From Arthrobacter woluwensis (GTDB lineage: Bacteria; Actinomycetota; Actinomycetes; Actinomycetales; Micrococcaceae): DNA of 64,000 bases. The translations under genes were made by a program, and so were the position numbers. Shown here one piece after another: positions 35,381 through 43,700 of this stretch. Each line of letters begins with the position of its first letter. The stretch's first letter is position 1. The stretch covers positions 1,302,001 through 1,366,000 of the forward strand of contig NZ_FNSN01000003.1 in assembly GCF_900105345.1 (NCBI RefSeq), read 5' to 3'. The notes under the pieces are model-generated. The model saw only the letters and a program-made list of their open reading frames with translations, ran no database searches and was not told the origin of the DNA.

Positions 35381-36256
35381 TCAGGCGCCGGCACTCCCGC
35401 CTTCCAGCGTGGAACCCGGTGCCGGGTTCGCGTCCAGCACCTTGCCCTTGCGGCCCTTCCGCAGGCGGATCTCCACCAGCTTGGCGATGCCGGACAGGAT
35501 GAGGCACAGGCCGATGTAGATCACCGCGGCCACCATGGCGGCCGGGATGATCGGCGAGCCGTAGAGCGCCTGCGAGCCGAAGTACTTGGCCTGGAACAGG
35601 ATCTCGTTGTAGGTGACGATGAAGCCCAGAGCCGTGTCCTTCAGGATCACGACGAGCTGTGCCAGGACGAGGGGCAGCATCGCGCGGAACGCCTGGGGGA
35701 AGAGGATCAGGCTCATGACCTGGCTCTTCCGCAGGCCGATCGCCATACCGGCCTCTTTCTGGCCCTTCGGCAGTGACTCGATGCCGGCGCGGAAGGCTTC
35801 CGCGAGGACCGAGCCGTTGTACAGGGTGAGGCCGCCGACCACGGCCGCGAACGGCGTCACCCCGTGGACGCCGATCGTCGGCAGGCCGTAGTAGATCATC
35901 ATCATGAGGATCAGCAGCGGCACGGCACGGAACAGCTCCACGAACCAGAAGCAGGGCACGGAGACCCAGCGGTGGTCCGAGAGCTTGCCGACGGCGAGCA
36001 GCATGCCCAGCACGATGCTGAGCACCGCGGCCAGGGCGAATGCCGAGAGCGTGGCGCCGACGGCCTGGACGATGGTCTGCTGCACCAGCGGGAAGGTGAA
36101 GATCCTCCATTTGGCCGCGGTGAACTGGCCGGTGTCGATCAGACGGATGATGACGAAGGCGATGACGCCCAGGACCACCAGGAGCGTGACGACGCCGCCG
36201 ACCAGGTAGCGGGCTTTGGCCTTGGGGCCGGGCGCGTCGAAGAGTACCGAGGTCAT
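35381..36256 (-). CDS. gluD: Polar amino acid ABC transporter permease (GluD-type)
   Basis: A 291-aa permease of the His/Glu/Gln family. Several helices follow an N-terminal cytoplasmic stretch (SVLFDAPGPKAKARYL), and the EAA loop is EAGMAIGLRKSQVMSLILFPQA. It pairs with GluC and is the last gene of the operon. The ATG at 36256 overlaps the gluC stop by 4 nt (ATGA) and has GGAAGGTGG before it. The upstream residues MEGG of the longer frame are ignored. Like C. glutamicum GluD it would import glutamate, but the exact amino acid cannot be proved from sequence. Confidence 0.93.
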   Translation of the reverse strand: MTSVLFDAPGPKAKARYLVGGVVTLLVVLGVIAFVIIRLIDTGQFTAAKWRIFTFPLVQQTIVQAVGATLSAFALAAVLSIVLGMLLAVGKLSDHRWVSVPCFWFVELFRAVPLLILMMMIYYGLPTIGVHGVTPFAAVVGGLTLYNGSVLAEAFRAGIESLPKGQKEAGMAIGLRKSQVMSLILFPQAFRAMLPLVLAQLVVILKDTALGFIVTYNEILFQAKYFGSQALYGSPIIPAAMVAAVIYIGLCLILSGIAKLVEIRLRKGRKGKVLDANPAPGSTLEGGSAGA

Positions 36257-36900
36257 CGTGCCACCTTCCACTTCTTCTCAAAGTGCCGCTGGAGCAGGGA
36301 GAGCAGAGCGACCAGGATGATGAAGCCGAGAGCCACCCACAGCAGTCCGGCCATCGCGGGCTCCCCGCGTTCGGACAGGTTGGCCCGGATGGCGCCGGCC
36401 TCCATGACGGAGAAGCCCGCGGCGACCGTGGTGTTCTTCAGCAGGGCGATCAGCACGCTGAACAGCGGGGGGATCACCGCCCGCACGGCCTGGGGGAGGA
36501 CCACCAGGCTCAGGGTCTGTCCGAAGTCCAGGCCGATGGCGCGGGCCGCTTCAGCCTGACCGATCGGGACCGTGTTGATACCCGAGCGGATCGTCTCCGC
36601 GATGTAGGTCGCCGTGTAGAGGCTCAGACCGATGATCGCGGCCACCATGAAGCTGATCTGCGGGAGACCGAGTTTCGGATAGCCCAAAGCGAAGAAGAAC
36701 AGGATCAGGGTCAGCGGGGTGTTGCGGACCAGGTTGACGTACACCGTGCCGACCGCTCGGGCCGCCGGGACGGGCGAGACGCGCATGGCGCCGACCACTG
36801 ATCCGATGATCAGGGAGAAGATGGCCGAGAAGAAGAACAGGATGATGGTGTTCTTGAATCCCTCGGTGAAGAGGTCGAGGTTGTCGAGCAGCGTGTTCAC
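36253..36900 (-). CDS. gluC: Polar amino acid ABC transporter permease (GluC-type)
   Basis: A 215-aa five-helix permease of the HisMQ type. The EAA loop is EAARAIGLDFGQTLSLVVLPQA, and the N-terminus NTLLDNLDLFTEGFKNTI is typical of GluC. The start is GTG at 36900, and CTTTCGCTCGCAGGGACAGG-type upstream bases contain a fair GGGAC/GGGAG site on the minus strand. It is 69 bp from gluB and overlaps gluD by 4 nt. Together the two permeases form the membrane channel of one importer. Confidence 0.93.
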   Translation of the reverse strand: MNTLLDNLDLFTEGFKNTIILFFFSAIFSLIIGSVVGAMRVSPVPAARAVGTVYVNLVRNTPLTLILFFFALGYPKLGLPQISFMVAAIIGLSLYTATYIAETIRSGINTVPIGQAEAARAIGLDFGQTLSLVVLPQAVRAVIPPLFSVLIALLKNTTVAAGFSVMEAGAIRANLSERGEPAMAGLLWVALGFIILVALLSLLQRHFEKKWKVAR

Positions 36901-36969
36901 GTCTCAGATCGCTTTCGCTCGCAGGGACAGGGACGGCTCGTGGGGCGGTTTCCCGCCCCACGAGAGGTG

Positions 36970-37884
36970 TCACTTATAGTCGTCCACCGCCGGCTGCTGC
37001 ACCTTGGTGCCGGTGCTGCCGAGGGTCGAGTCGTAGATCTTCGTCCAGGTGTCCTTGCCGTCCGTGAACAGCTTGTTCACGAAGTGGCGCAGCGCCGCGT
37101 CGCCCTTGGCCATGCCGACGCCGTACTTCTCCGTGGTGAAGGGCTCGCCCACCACCTTGAGGGCCTTGTCAGGGTCCTGCGAGGCGTAGCCGAGGAGGAT
37201 GGCCTGGTCCGTGGTGACCGCGTCCACGGAACCGTCCTTGAGCGCGGCGACACACTGCGAGTAGTTCTCGAACTCGACCGGCTTGGCGGACTTGAAGTTC
37301 TCCTTGATGTTCTGGATCGGGGTGGAACCCGTGGCGGAGCAGACCTTCTTGCCGTCCAGGTCCTTCTCGCTCTTGATGCTGGTGTTGTCCGACTTCACCA
37401 GCAGGCCCTGGCCGGTGACGAAGTAGGGTCCGGCGAAGTCGATCTGCTTCTTGCGCTTGTCGGTGATCGAGTAGGTGCCGACGTAGTAGTCGATGTCACC
37501 GTTCTGGATCGCGGACTCACGGTTGGCGGAGGGGATCGGCTTGAATTCGATCTTGCTCTTGTCGTAACCGAGCGAGGCGGCGATCCACTTGGCGATCTCC
37601 ACATCGAAGCCGCTGAACTCGCCGGTGGCTGCATCCTTGAAGCCGAGGCCGGGCTGGTCCTGCTTGACGCCGATGCGGATCTTGTCATTGGACTTGATCT
37701 TGTCGAAGGTGGCGCTGCCCGTCAGGGAGACGTCCTTGGCGACGGTGTAGGGGGCGTCACCGCCGCCTGCGGCGCCGTCGCTCGGGGAGCTGCCGCTCGA
37801 GCCGCCACAGGCGGAGAGCGTCAGGGCGAGTGCCGCGGCTGCGGCGCCCAGTGCCGCAGTGCGGCCGGTGAAAAGCTTCCTCAT
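36970..37884 (-). CDS. gluB: Glutamate/polar amino acid binding lipoprotein (GluB-type)
   Basis: A 304-aa family 3 solute-binding lipoprotein. The signal ends with ALTLSACGGSS (lipid Cys), then a Ser/Gly/Asp linker and two-lobe domain. The family pattern IRIGVKQDQPGLGFKDAATGEFSGFDVEIAKWIA is clear but too long to be all conserved; LGFKD, GFDVEIA and the NGDIDYYVGTYS block are the typical parts. The ATG at 37884 has GGGAAG upstream; the first 33 codons of the longer frame are non-coding. A hairpin lies between gluA and this gene, which could raise gluB transcript level relative to gluA. Confidence 0.92.
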   Translation of the reverse strand: MRKLFTGRTAALGAAAAALALTLSACGGSSGSSPSDGAAGGGDAPYTVAKDVSLTGSATFDKIKSNDKIRIGVKQDQPGLGFKDAATGEFSGFDVEIAKWIAASLGYDKSKIEFKPIPSANRESAIQNGDIDYYVGTYSITDKRKKQIDFAGPYFVTGQGLLVKSDNTSIKSEKDLDGKKVCSATGSTPIQNIKENFKSAKPVEFENYSQCVAALKDGSVDAVTTDQAILLGYASQDPDKALKVVGEPFTTEKYGVGMAKGDAALRHFVNKLFTDGKDTWTKIYDSTLGSTGTKVQQPAVDDYK

Positions 37885-37946
37885 GGTTGTTCTTCCCTTT
37901 CCGTGTCCGGTCGGCAGACCGGGGAGATGGAGATGAGCCGGGTGCG

Positions 37947-37990
37947 TGGCTCGGTACTGAGCAATCGAGTAGAAATCGGTCACCGAGCCA
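37947..37990 (-). other. Hairpin between gluA and gluB
   Basis: TGGCTCGGT (37947-37955) pairs with ACCGAGCCA (37982-37990) around a 26-nt loop in the 137-bp gap. No T-run follows, so it is a candidate mRNA processing or stabilising element for the binding-protein message. Confidence 0.5.
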
Positions 37991-38021
37991 TCGGATGCCG
38001 ACAGCGTCAGTGGTGGGTGGG

Positions 38022-38777
38022 TCAGTGGGTGAGCAGCTTGGACAGGAAGTCCTTGGCCCGGGCGCTCTGGGGATTCGTGAAGAACGCCTCGGGCTCCGAA
38101 TCCTCCACGATCTGCCCATCGGCCATGAACACCACCCGGTCCGCGGCCTTCCGGGCGAAGCCCATCTCGTGGGTCACCACGATCATGGTCATCCCCTCCT
38201 TGGCCAGCTGGACCATGACATCCAGGACCTCGTTGATCATCTCGGGGTCCAGGGCGCTGGTGGGTTCGTCGAACAGCATGACCTTGGGCTTCATGGCCAG
38301 AGCACGGGCGATCGCCACGCGCTGCTGCTGGCCTCCCGAAAGCTGGGCGGGGAGCTTCGGGGCCTGCTTGCCCACCCCCACCCGTTCCAGAAGTGCGCTC
38401 GCATCGCGCTCGGCGGTGGCCTTGTCCTGCTTCTTGACCTTGATGGGGCCCAGGGTCACGTTGTCCAGGATGGACTTGTGCGCGAAGAGGTTGAAGGACT
38501 GGAACACCATTCCGACATCAGCGCGCAGGTTCGCGAGCTGCTTGCCTTCGGCCGGGAGCTCCTTGCCGTCGATGGTGATGACACCGTCGTCGATGGTCTC
38601 CAGGCGGTTGATGGTCCGGCACAGAGTGGATTTCCCGGACCCGGACGGCCCGATGATCACCACCACCTCGCCGCGCTTCACCTGCAGATTGATGTCCTGC
38701 AGAACGTGCAATGCGCCGTAGTGCTTGTTAACGCCCTTGAGGGAGACGAGGGCCTCCCCTTCCTCATGTGCGGTCAT
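38022..38777 (-). CDS. gluA: Polar amino acid ABC transporter ATPase (GluA-type)
   Basis: A 251-aa ATP-binding cassette: Walker [11 protein letters not shown]-loop [10 protein letters not shown], signature LSGGQQQR, Walker [13 protein letters not shown] and H-loop VTHEM. It is the first gene of the gluABCD-type operon. The ATG at 38777 lies exactly 6 nt after TAAGGT, with no SD; the transcript is probably leaderless. Its promoter is back to back with that of the LOG gene. Confidence 0.95.
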   Translation of the reverse strand: MTAHEEGEALVSLKGVNKHYGALHVLQDINLQVKRGEVVVIIGPSGSGKSTLCRTINRLETIDDGVITIDGKELPAEGKQLANLRADVGMVFQSFNLFAHKSILDNVTLGPIKVKKQDKATAERDASALLERVGVGKQAPKLPAQLSGGQQQRVAIARALAMKPKVMLFDEPTSALDPEMINEVLDVMVQLAKEGMTMIVVTHEMGFARKAADRVVFMADGQIVEDSEPEAFFTNPQSARAKDFLSKLLTH

Positions 38778-38783
38778 GCCATG

Positions 38784-38789
38784 ACCTTA
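38784..38789 (-). promoter_or_regulatory. -10 element of gluA
   Basis: On the minus strand TAAGGT, then CATGGC (6 nt), then ATG at 38777. Confidence 0.65.
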
Positions 38790-38869
38790 GTCACATCTTT
38801 TGGGCAATGTGAACTCAAGCGCACAATCTCTGCCGGATTGTGATCCACGCTGAGCTGGGCTGATCCCGT

Positions 38870-38875
38870 TAGCCT
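38870..38875 (+). promoter_or_regulatory. -10 element of the LOG gene
   Basis: TAGCCT, then AAGACC (6 nt), then the ATG at 38882. Confidence 0.7.
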
Positions 38876-38881
38876 AAGACC

Positions 38882-39658
38882 ATGAGCACGCACTTCACTT
38901 CCCCCCGGCACAACGAACCCCGGCGTCGCGGCCCCGTGGAACTGCGGCGCGGGCAGGCCGGCATCGAGATGGCGGACCAGCGGCTGCTGGACAGCGGCAC
39001 GCCGGGCGCCTTCGTCCACTCCGACCCGTGGCGCGTCATGCGGATCCAGAGCGAGTTCGTCGAGGGCTTCGGCGCCCTGGCGGACCTCGGACCCGCCATC
39101 AGCGTGTTCGGCTCGGCTCGCACCAAGCCAGGCTCCCGGTATTACGAGCTCGGGGTGCAGATCGGCCGCAAGCTCGCCGAGAGCGGCGTCGCCGTGATCA
39201 CGGGTGGCGGGCCCGGTTCGATGGAGGCCGCCAACAAGGGCGCCGTCGAGGGTGGCGGCGTCTCGGTGGGCCTCGGCATCGAGCTGCCGTTCGAGCAGGG
39301 CATGAACGAGTGGGTGGACCTCGGCGTCAACTTCCGGTACTTCTTCGCCCGGAAGACCATGTTCGTGAAGTACGCCCAGGGCTTCGTGGTGCTGCCGGGC
39401 GGCCTCGGGACTCTCGACGAGCTGTTCGAGGCCATGGTGCTGGTCCAGACCCACAAGGTGACCTCTTTCCCGATCGTGCTCGTGGGCGTGGACTACTGGA
39501 CACCCATGATCGAGTGGATCAAGGGGACGCTCGTGGCCGAGGGCATGGTGTCGCCGCAGGATCTGAACCTCATCCAGCTGGTGGATGACCCCGACGACGC
39601 CGTCCGCCGGGTGCTCCACGACGTCCACCCGGGCACTTCGGACGAGCGTCCCGAGTAG
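38882..39658 (+). CDS. LOG-family protein (TIGR00730, cytokinin riboside 5'-monophosphate phosphoribohydrolase-like)
   Basis: A 258-aa Rossmann-like protein. The LOG motif PGGLGTLDELFE and the GGGPGSMEAANKGAVEGGG loop are both intact. Homologues release the base from AMP or cytokinin nucleotides; the cellular role in bacteria is unclear. The N-terminal ~55 residues (basic start, then RQAGIEMADQRLLDS) are a usual actinobacterial extension. Its ATG is preceded by a TAGCCT -10 at 6 nt; leaderless. In mycobacteria a LOG gene also follows dapE. Confidence 0.9.
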   Translation: MSTHFTSPRHNEPRRRGPVELRRGQAGIEMADQRLLDSGTPGAFVHSDPWRVMRIQSEFVEGFGALADLGPAISVFGSARTKPGSRYYELGVQIGRKLAESGVAVITGGGPGSMEAANKGAVEGGGVSVGLGIELPFEQGMNEWVDLGVNFRYFFARKTMFVKYAQGFVVLPGGLGTLDELFEAMVLVQTHKVTSFPIVLVGVDYWTPMIEWIKGTLVAEGMVSPQDLNLIQLVDDPDDAVRRVLHDVHPGTSDERPE

Positions 39659-39670
39659 TCCGCGCGCGGG

Positions 39671-39709
39671 AAGCCCCGTCCTGGTCCGTTGTCGGCCGGG
39701 GCGGGGCTT
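39671..39709 (+). terminator. Terminator-like hairpin after the LOG gene
   Basis: AAGCCCCG (39671-39678) pairs with CGGGGCTT (39702-39709); a T-rich TTCT follows. The gap to the DivIVA-like gene is 68 bp. Confidence 0.6.
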
Positions 39710-39726
39710 TCTGGCACCATGGAGGC

Positions 39727-40107
39727 ATGACTTTCCTCCTGGTGTTCCTTGCGATCGTGGTGCTCGGCGCGGCCTTCGTCATGGCCACGCCGTTGCTGCG
39801 CAGGATCAGGGTGGGAGGACGCTCGGTGAGCGCCCCCGATCTGGAGGACGGGTTCGAGGAACCAGTGGCGAACCTGCCGGCCGTGCTGCTCCCGGAACGC
39901 CCCACGCCCGCGGATGTGGACCGCCTGCGGTTCTCGCTCGGCCTGCGCGGGTACCGGATGGACCAGGTCGATGAGGTGCTCGACCGTCTGCGGGATCAGC
40001 TCGCCGTCCAGCAGAGCGAACTGAATCAGCTGCGTGGCCGGCTCGCGGAACTGACGGCGGGGTCCGCCGTCGTCGGGCCGGCGACCGGTGATCGTCCGCA
40101 TGAGTGA
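39727..40107 (+). CDS. DivIVA-domain membrane protein
   Basis: A 126-aa protein: one N-terminal transmembrane helix (residues 2-20), a basic linker, then a DivIVA-like segment (PTPADVDRLRFSLGLRGYRMDQVDEVLDRL) and a coiled coil (~95-115). The LRGYRMDQVD pattern is that of actinobacterial DivIVA-domain proteins with a role at the cell pole or septum. GGAGG sits directly before the ATG, too close for a standard SD; CACCAT 6 nt upstream weakly fits the leaderless pattern. It overlaps the next gene by 8 nt. Confidence 0.82.
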   Translation: MTFLLVFLAIVVLGAAFVMATPLLRRIRVGGRSVSAPDLEDGFEEPVANLPAVLLPERPTPADVDRLRFSLGLRGYRMDQVDEVLDRLRDQLAVQQSELNQLRGRLAELTAGSAVVGPATGDRPHE

Positions 40108-41356
40108 ACCGGTCTCCGAGGAGCTGCGCCGGGGCGGGTCCGAAGCGGCGTCGCGCGCCCGGGGCATGATCACCGCGCCGCGGAGGTGGCCCTGGTGGGC
40201 GCAGCTCAGCGCGGTCTACGTGGCGGCCCGCGTCTTCAGTTTCATCGTCTTCTCCGGCGCGGCCTTCAAGCAGGGCATGAATCCCTGGATGCCCGCGAGC
40301 CCCGGGTACTGGGATTTCATCACCATCTGGGACGGCCGCTGGTACCAGACGGCCGCCGAACAGGGGTACCCGTCGCAGCTCCCGGTCGACGCCCTCGGCA
40401 ACGTCCAGGAGAACGCGTGGGCCTTCTACCCGCTGTTCCCGCTGCTGGGGAAGGCCCTCTCCGGGGTCCTGGGGATTCCGGTCCTGGCGTCCATGACGGT
40501 GATCGCGATGGTGGCCGGCCTGTGCGCCGTGCTGGTGATCTTCCGCCTCTTCCTCTGTTTCGCGTCCCACCGCACGGCCTTCTGGGGCGCGGCCTTCGTG
40601 GCGGTGTTCCCGGTCTCCGGCATCCTGCAGGTGCCGTACGCGGAGTCACTCAACCTCCTGCTGCTGGCCGCGTCCCTGCTGGCCCTCGTGCGGCAGCGGT
40701 ACCTCGCCGCGATCCCGTTCGTCATCCTCGCAGCGCTGTCCCGGCCCACGGGGGTGCCTTTCGGCGCGCTCGTGGGACTGTTGCTGGTCCACCGTCTCTG
40801 GCTGCTCTTCCGCGCACGACGCCGGCCGGCCCCCGACGAGCTCGGCTCGCTGCTGCGGCACGCCGCGCTGACCGTGGTGTCCTGCGCGGCCGCCCTCACC
40901 TGGCCGGCGCTCGCCTGGCTGAAGACCGGGGACCCTCAGGCCTACACCCGCACCGAGACCGTCTGGCGCGGGACCGACCTGGTGCCCTTCAAGCCGTGGT
41001 GGGACATGGCCGTCGGGCTCCTAGGACCCGGGCTGGGCCCGGTCGCGCTCCTGGCGTTCGTGGGCGTGTTCGCGTGGGCCCTGCTGAAGGCGCCTGCGGT
41101 CCGCGCGATCGGCGTCGAACTCCGCCTGTGGTGCGCCTGCTACTTCGGTTACCTGCTGGCCTTCCTGCACCCTCAGACCAGCACCTTCCGGATGCTGCTG
41201 CCCCTCTTCCCATTGGCTCTCGCGACGGCATTCGTCTCGCGTTCGCGTGCCTACCGCTGGACGGTCGTCCTGATGTTCTCCCTGCTCCAGATCGTGTGGA
41301 TCGTCTGGCTCTGGGCGTGGGCCCAGTTGCCGGGCGGTGGCGACTATCCTCCGTGA
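40100..41356 (+). CDS. Multi-pass membrane glycosyltransferase-like protein (PIG-V/Gpi18-like)
   Basis: A 418-aa membrane protein of about ten helices. The region WDGRWYQTAAEQGYP in the first extracytoplasmic loop, with Trp-Asp as candidate active site, and NAWAFYPLFPLLGKAL, FSPVSxILQVPYAES-like VFPVSGILQVPYAES and SRPTGVPFG are typical of PIG-V mannosyltransferases (GT-C fold). It may add mannose or another sugar from a polyprenyl-phosphate donor to cell-wall polymer or protein. The start ATG at 40100 overlaps the previous stop; a GTG at 40088 in frame is a second possibility. Confidence 0.75.
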   Translation: MSEPVSEELRRGGSEAASRARGMITAPRRWPWWAQLSAVYVAARVFSFIVFSGAAFKQGMNPWMPASPGYWDFITIWDGRWYQTAAEQGYPSQLPVDALGNVQENAWAFYPLFPLLGKALSGVLGIPVLASMTVIAMVAGLCAVLVIFRLFLCFASHRTAFWGAAFVAVFPVSGILQVPYAESLNLLLLAASLLALVRQRYLAAIPFVILAALSRPTGVPFGALVGLLLVHRLWLLFRARRRPAPDELGSLLRHAALTVVSCAAALTWPALAWLKTGDPQAYTRTETVWRGTDLVPFKPWWDMAVGLLGPGLGPVALLAFVGVFAWALLKAPAVRAIGVELRLWCACYFGYLLAFLHPQTSTFRMLLPLFPLALATAFVSRSRAYRWTVVLMFSLLQIVWIVWLWAWAQLPGGGDYPP

Positions 41357-41461
41357 CCTGGGGCTCTCCCGGTGTGCGGGTTGGTCCATCGATTAGCCTG
41401 TGACCCGCGACTCAGGGGATAATAGGCAGGACGCACTCGACGAACGCAAGGAGAATCTCCT

Positions 41462-41632
41462 ATGGCCGCCATGAAGCCCCGGACCGGGGACGGACCCATG
41501 GAAGTGACCAAAGAAGGACGCAGTCTCATCATGCGGGTTCCGCTGGAAGGCGGCGGCCGGCTGGTAGTGGAGCTCAACGCCGATGAGGCCGCTGAGCTGA
41601 AGAACTGCCTGGAGGGCGTGACGCAGGCCTGA
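41462..41632 (+). CDS. DUF3117 small protein
   Basis: A 56-aa protein, starting MAAMKPRTGDGPMEVTKE and ending NCLEGVTQA. This DUF3117 family is almost universal in Actinobacteria with nearly unchanged sequence, yet no function is known. The ATG is preceded by AAGGAG at proper distance. Upstream are two -10-like boxes (TAGCCT near 41394 and TAATAG near 41420), so unlike its neighbours it has a leader. The mycobacterial homologue is Rv1211 as I recall. It is short enough to be missed by gene finders. Confidence 0.93.
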   Translation: MAAMKPRTGDGPMEVTKEGRSLIMRVPLEGGGRLVVELNADEAAELKNCLEGVTQA

Positions 41633-41639
41633 AGCACGG

Positions 41640-41701
41640 AGCGCGGCTGCTGGAAAGCGGCCGCGCTGCGGTATTTAAGGCCTCGGCCGCTCCGGGCCGA
41701 G
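41640..41701 (+). terminator. Tandem hairpins after DUF3117
   Basis: AGCGCGGC (41640-41647) with GCCGCGCT (41660-41667), followed by GCGGTATTTAA, and CTCGGCC (41682-41688) with GGCCGAG (41695-41701). The second faces the convergent methyltransferase end. Confidence 0.55.
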
Positions 41702-41712
41702 CGCCGGAGGAC

Positions 41713-42345
41713 TCAGCGCTTGACCGCGGCGAGGAGGCCGTCGCCCGTGGTGAACACGGTCGTCAGCACGCCCTCGTCCTCGCGCAGGCTCTTGATGAGC
41801 TGGCGCAGGGCGACGGTGGTCTGGTCGCGGTTGGCGGGATTGCTCACGCGGTCGCGGTCGAGGGCGTCGTTGAGCAGGAGGACCCCACCGGGCTTGAGCA
41901 GCCGGAGCGCCTGGGTGACGTAGAACGGGGCCTGGGCCTTGTCGGCGTCGATGAAGACGAGGTCGTAGGCGGAATCGGTGAGGCGCGGCAGAACGTCCTG
42001 CGCGCGGCCGGAGATCGTGCGGGTGCGGTTGGCGGGGACACCGGCTTCGGCGAACGCCACGCGAGCCGCACGGAGGTGTTCCACGTCGTGGTCGATGGAC
42101 GTCAGCACCGCCTGCGGCGAGAGCCCGCGCAGCAGGTAGACGCCGGAGACGCCCGCGCCGGTGCCGATCTCCACGGCGGTCCGGGCCTTCGCCGTGGCGG
42201 CGAGGACGGAGAGCGCCGTGCCGGTGCCCGCGGAGACGGCGGGAACACCCAGGTCGAAGGCACGTTCCCGTGCCCGGAGGAGCACCTGGTCTTCCTCCGG
42301 CAGGCCTTCAGTGAAGGACCAGCTGGTGGATTTGTCGGTGCTCAT
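41713..42345 (-). CDS. SAM-dependent O-methyltransferase (CCoAOMT-like)
   Basis: A 210-aa class I methyltransferase of the type-3 O-methyltransferase family. Motif I is AVEIGTGAGVSGVYL, followed by the SIDHDVEHL acidic pocket, VFIDADKA (metal/catalytic Asp) and LLNDALDRDRV. The Mg-binding residues fit family members acting on catechol-like substrates. A homologue lies divergent from sigE in mycobacteria (Rv1220c as I recall). The gene has a normal SD (GAGGGCG) before the ATG at 42345. Substrate unknown. Confidence 0.9.
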   Translation of the reverse strand: MSTDKSTSWSFTEGLPEEDQVLLRARERAFDLGVPAVSAGTGTALSVLAATAKARTAVEIGTGAGVSGVYLLRGLSPQAVLTSIDHDVEHLRAARVAFAEAGVPANRTRTISGRAQDVLPRLTDSAYDLVFIDADKAQAPFYVTQALRLLKPGGVLLLNDALDRDRVSNPANRDQTTVALRQLIKSLREDEGVLTTVFTTGDGLLAAVKR

Positions 42346-42403
42346 GTGGTTCGCCCTCTGCGGAAAAGATGTATCTGGAAGAAGCTCCCCAGATATTTCA
42401 CAG

Positions 42404-42429
42404 GGAACCTTGACATGATAACGGTCAAA
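42404..42429 (+). promoter_or_regulatory. ECF-type promoter upstream of sigE
   Basis: GGAACCT (42404-42410), then 14 nt, then TCAAA (42425-42429) matches the GGAACTT-N14/15-TCnAA form used by extracytoplasmic sigma factors. It lies 75 bp before the ATG and would let SigE transcribe its own gene. Confidence 0.6.
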
Positions 42430-42503
42430 GTGCTGGCGATTGAAGCCGGGGCTCGGTATGGCGCATACCCGCCATCGGGGGATGGATCGGAAGGGAGCAG
42501 GAC

Positions 42504-43145
42504 ATGCTGAACATGGCTGACAATCCTGCCACCGCGGTGGCAGTCGAGGACTCCGGCCAGGTGGAGACGCCGCTGGAGGAATGGAAGCGCCCCAGTTGGG
42601 AGGAAGTGGTCACCAACCACTCCGCCAAGGTGTTCCGTCTCGCCTTCCGTCTCACGGGAAACCGTCACGACGCCGAGGACCTCACGCAGGAGGTCTTCGT
42701 CCGTGCCTTCAAATCGCTGGACAAGTTCAAGCCGGGCACCCTGGACGGCTGGCTGCACCGGATCACCACGAACCTCTTCCTGGACCAGGTGCGCCGCAAG
42801 GCCCGCATCCGTTTCGACGGACTGCCCGAGGATGCCGATCAGCGGATCCCCGGCAACGAGACCAGCCCGGAACGCAGCTTCGAATTCAACAACCTGGACT
42901 CCGACATCCAGGCCGCGCTGGACAAGCTGCCGATCGAGTTCCGCACGGCCGTGATCCTGTGTGACATCGAGGGTTTCTCCTACGACGAGGTCGCCACCGC
43001 GCTCGGCATCAAGCTCGGCACCGTGCGTTCCCGGATCCACCGTGGTCGTGCGCTTCTGCGGACCGCACTGGCGGACCGTGATCCGCGTCGCCCGGCCACC
43101 GGACGGCCCCAGCTCAAGCTCCCTCGCGTGGCGGGAATCCACTGA
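42504..43145 (+). CDS. sigE: ECF RNA polymerase sigma factor SigE
   Basis: A 213-aa ECF sigma factor. Region 2 is at ~40-105 ([30 protein letters not shown], then [18 protein letters not shown]) and region 4 at ~145-195 with the recognition helix [15 protein letters not shown]. It directs the response to envelope stress in mycobacteria. AGGGAGC is well spaced before the ATG at 42504; an ATG at 42513 is a possible start. An ECF-like promoter upstream suggests autoregulation. The gene that normally follows, an anti-sigma factor, is missing: tatB starts 81 bp later. Confidence 0.93.
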   Translation: MLNMADNPATAVAVEDSGQVETPLEEWKRPSWEEVVTNHSAKVFRLAFRLTGNRHDAEDLTQEVFVRAFKSLDKFKPGTLDGWLHRITTNLFLDQVRRKARIRFDGLPEDADQRIPGNETSPERSFEFNNLDSDIQAALDKLPIEFRTAVILCDIEGFSYDEVATALGIKLGTVRSRIHRGRALLRTALADRDPRRPATGRPQLKLPRVAGIH

Positions 43146-43213
43146 CCGGATCCGCTCCGTGTCACTGAAGATCGGCCCCACGTCCGGGATCGTCCGGGAG
43201 GCGGGGGAGAGGG

Positions 43214-43219
43214 TAGTCT
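43214..43219 (+). promoter_or_regulatory. -10 element of tatB
   Basis: TAGTCT ends 7 nt before the GTG at 43227; a weak AGAGGG precedes it. Confidence 0.5.
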
Positions 43220-43226
43220 TTCCAAC

Positions 43227-43604
43227 GTGATATTCGGTATTAATGGGCCAGAATTCCTGATCCTGCTGATCATCGGCGTTCTGGTGATCGGCCCCAAGCG
43301 TCTGCCCGAATACACCCAGGGCCTGATGAATCTGGTCCGTGGCGTCCGGAAGATGGCGTCGGGCGCCCGGGAACAGATCAAGGACGAGGTCGGCATCGAC
43401 ATCGACGAGGTCGACTGGCGCAAGTACGACCCCCGTCAGTACGATCCCCGCCGCATCATCCGCGAAGCCCTGCTGGAGCCGGAGGCCCCGGCCGCTGCCT
43501 CCGCCGCCGTGGGTGCGGCCGCCGTCGCGACCGCCATGCCGGAGCGGGAGATCCCGCGACTGGCCGAGGGCGAGAGCGCGCCTTTCGACACCGAGGCCAC
43601 CTGA
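43227..43604 (+). CDS. tatB: Sec-independent translocase protein TatB
   Basis: A 125-aa TatA/B-family protein. The N-terminal helix starts at residue 3 (FGINGPEFLILLIIGVLVIGP), with the Glu in GPEF expected for TatB, followed by the amphipathic helix KRLPEYTQGLMNLVRGVRKM and a charged, alanine-rich tail. It would act with TatC in export of folded proteins; tatC is not in the window. GTG start. Its tail ends in a perfect 22-bp hairpin that separates it from mrp. Confidence 0.93.
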   Translation: MIFGINGPEFLILLIIGVLVIGPKRLPEYTQGLMNLVRGVRKMASGAREQIKDEVGIDIDEVDWRKYDPRQYDPRRIIREALLEPEAPAAASAAVGAAAVATAMPEREIPRLAEGESAPFDTEAT

Positions 43605-43617
43605 GCACAGCTGCCGT

Positions 43618-43664
43618 ACGACGACGGCGCGCCGACCATCCGATGGTCGGCGCGCCGTCGTCGT
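43618..43664. terminator. Bidirectional terminator between tatB and mrp
   Basis: A perfect 22-bp stem (43618-43639 with 43643-43664) with only 3 unpaired loop bases (so the last pairs open in practice). It serves the convergent tatB and mrp genes. Confidence 0.9.
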
Positions 43665-43700
43665 CTCCGGGGTGAGCCGTGGCCGAGGGTGGGCTCTCGG

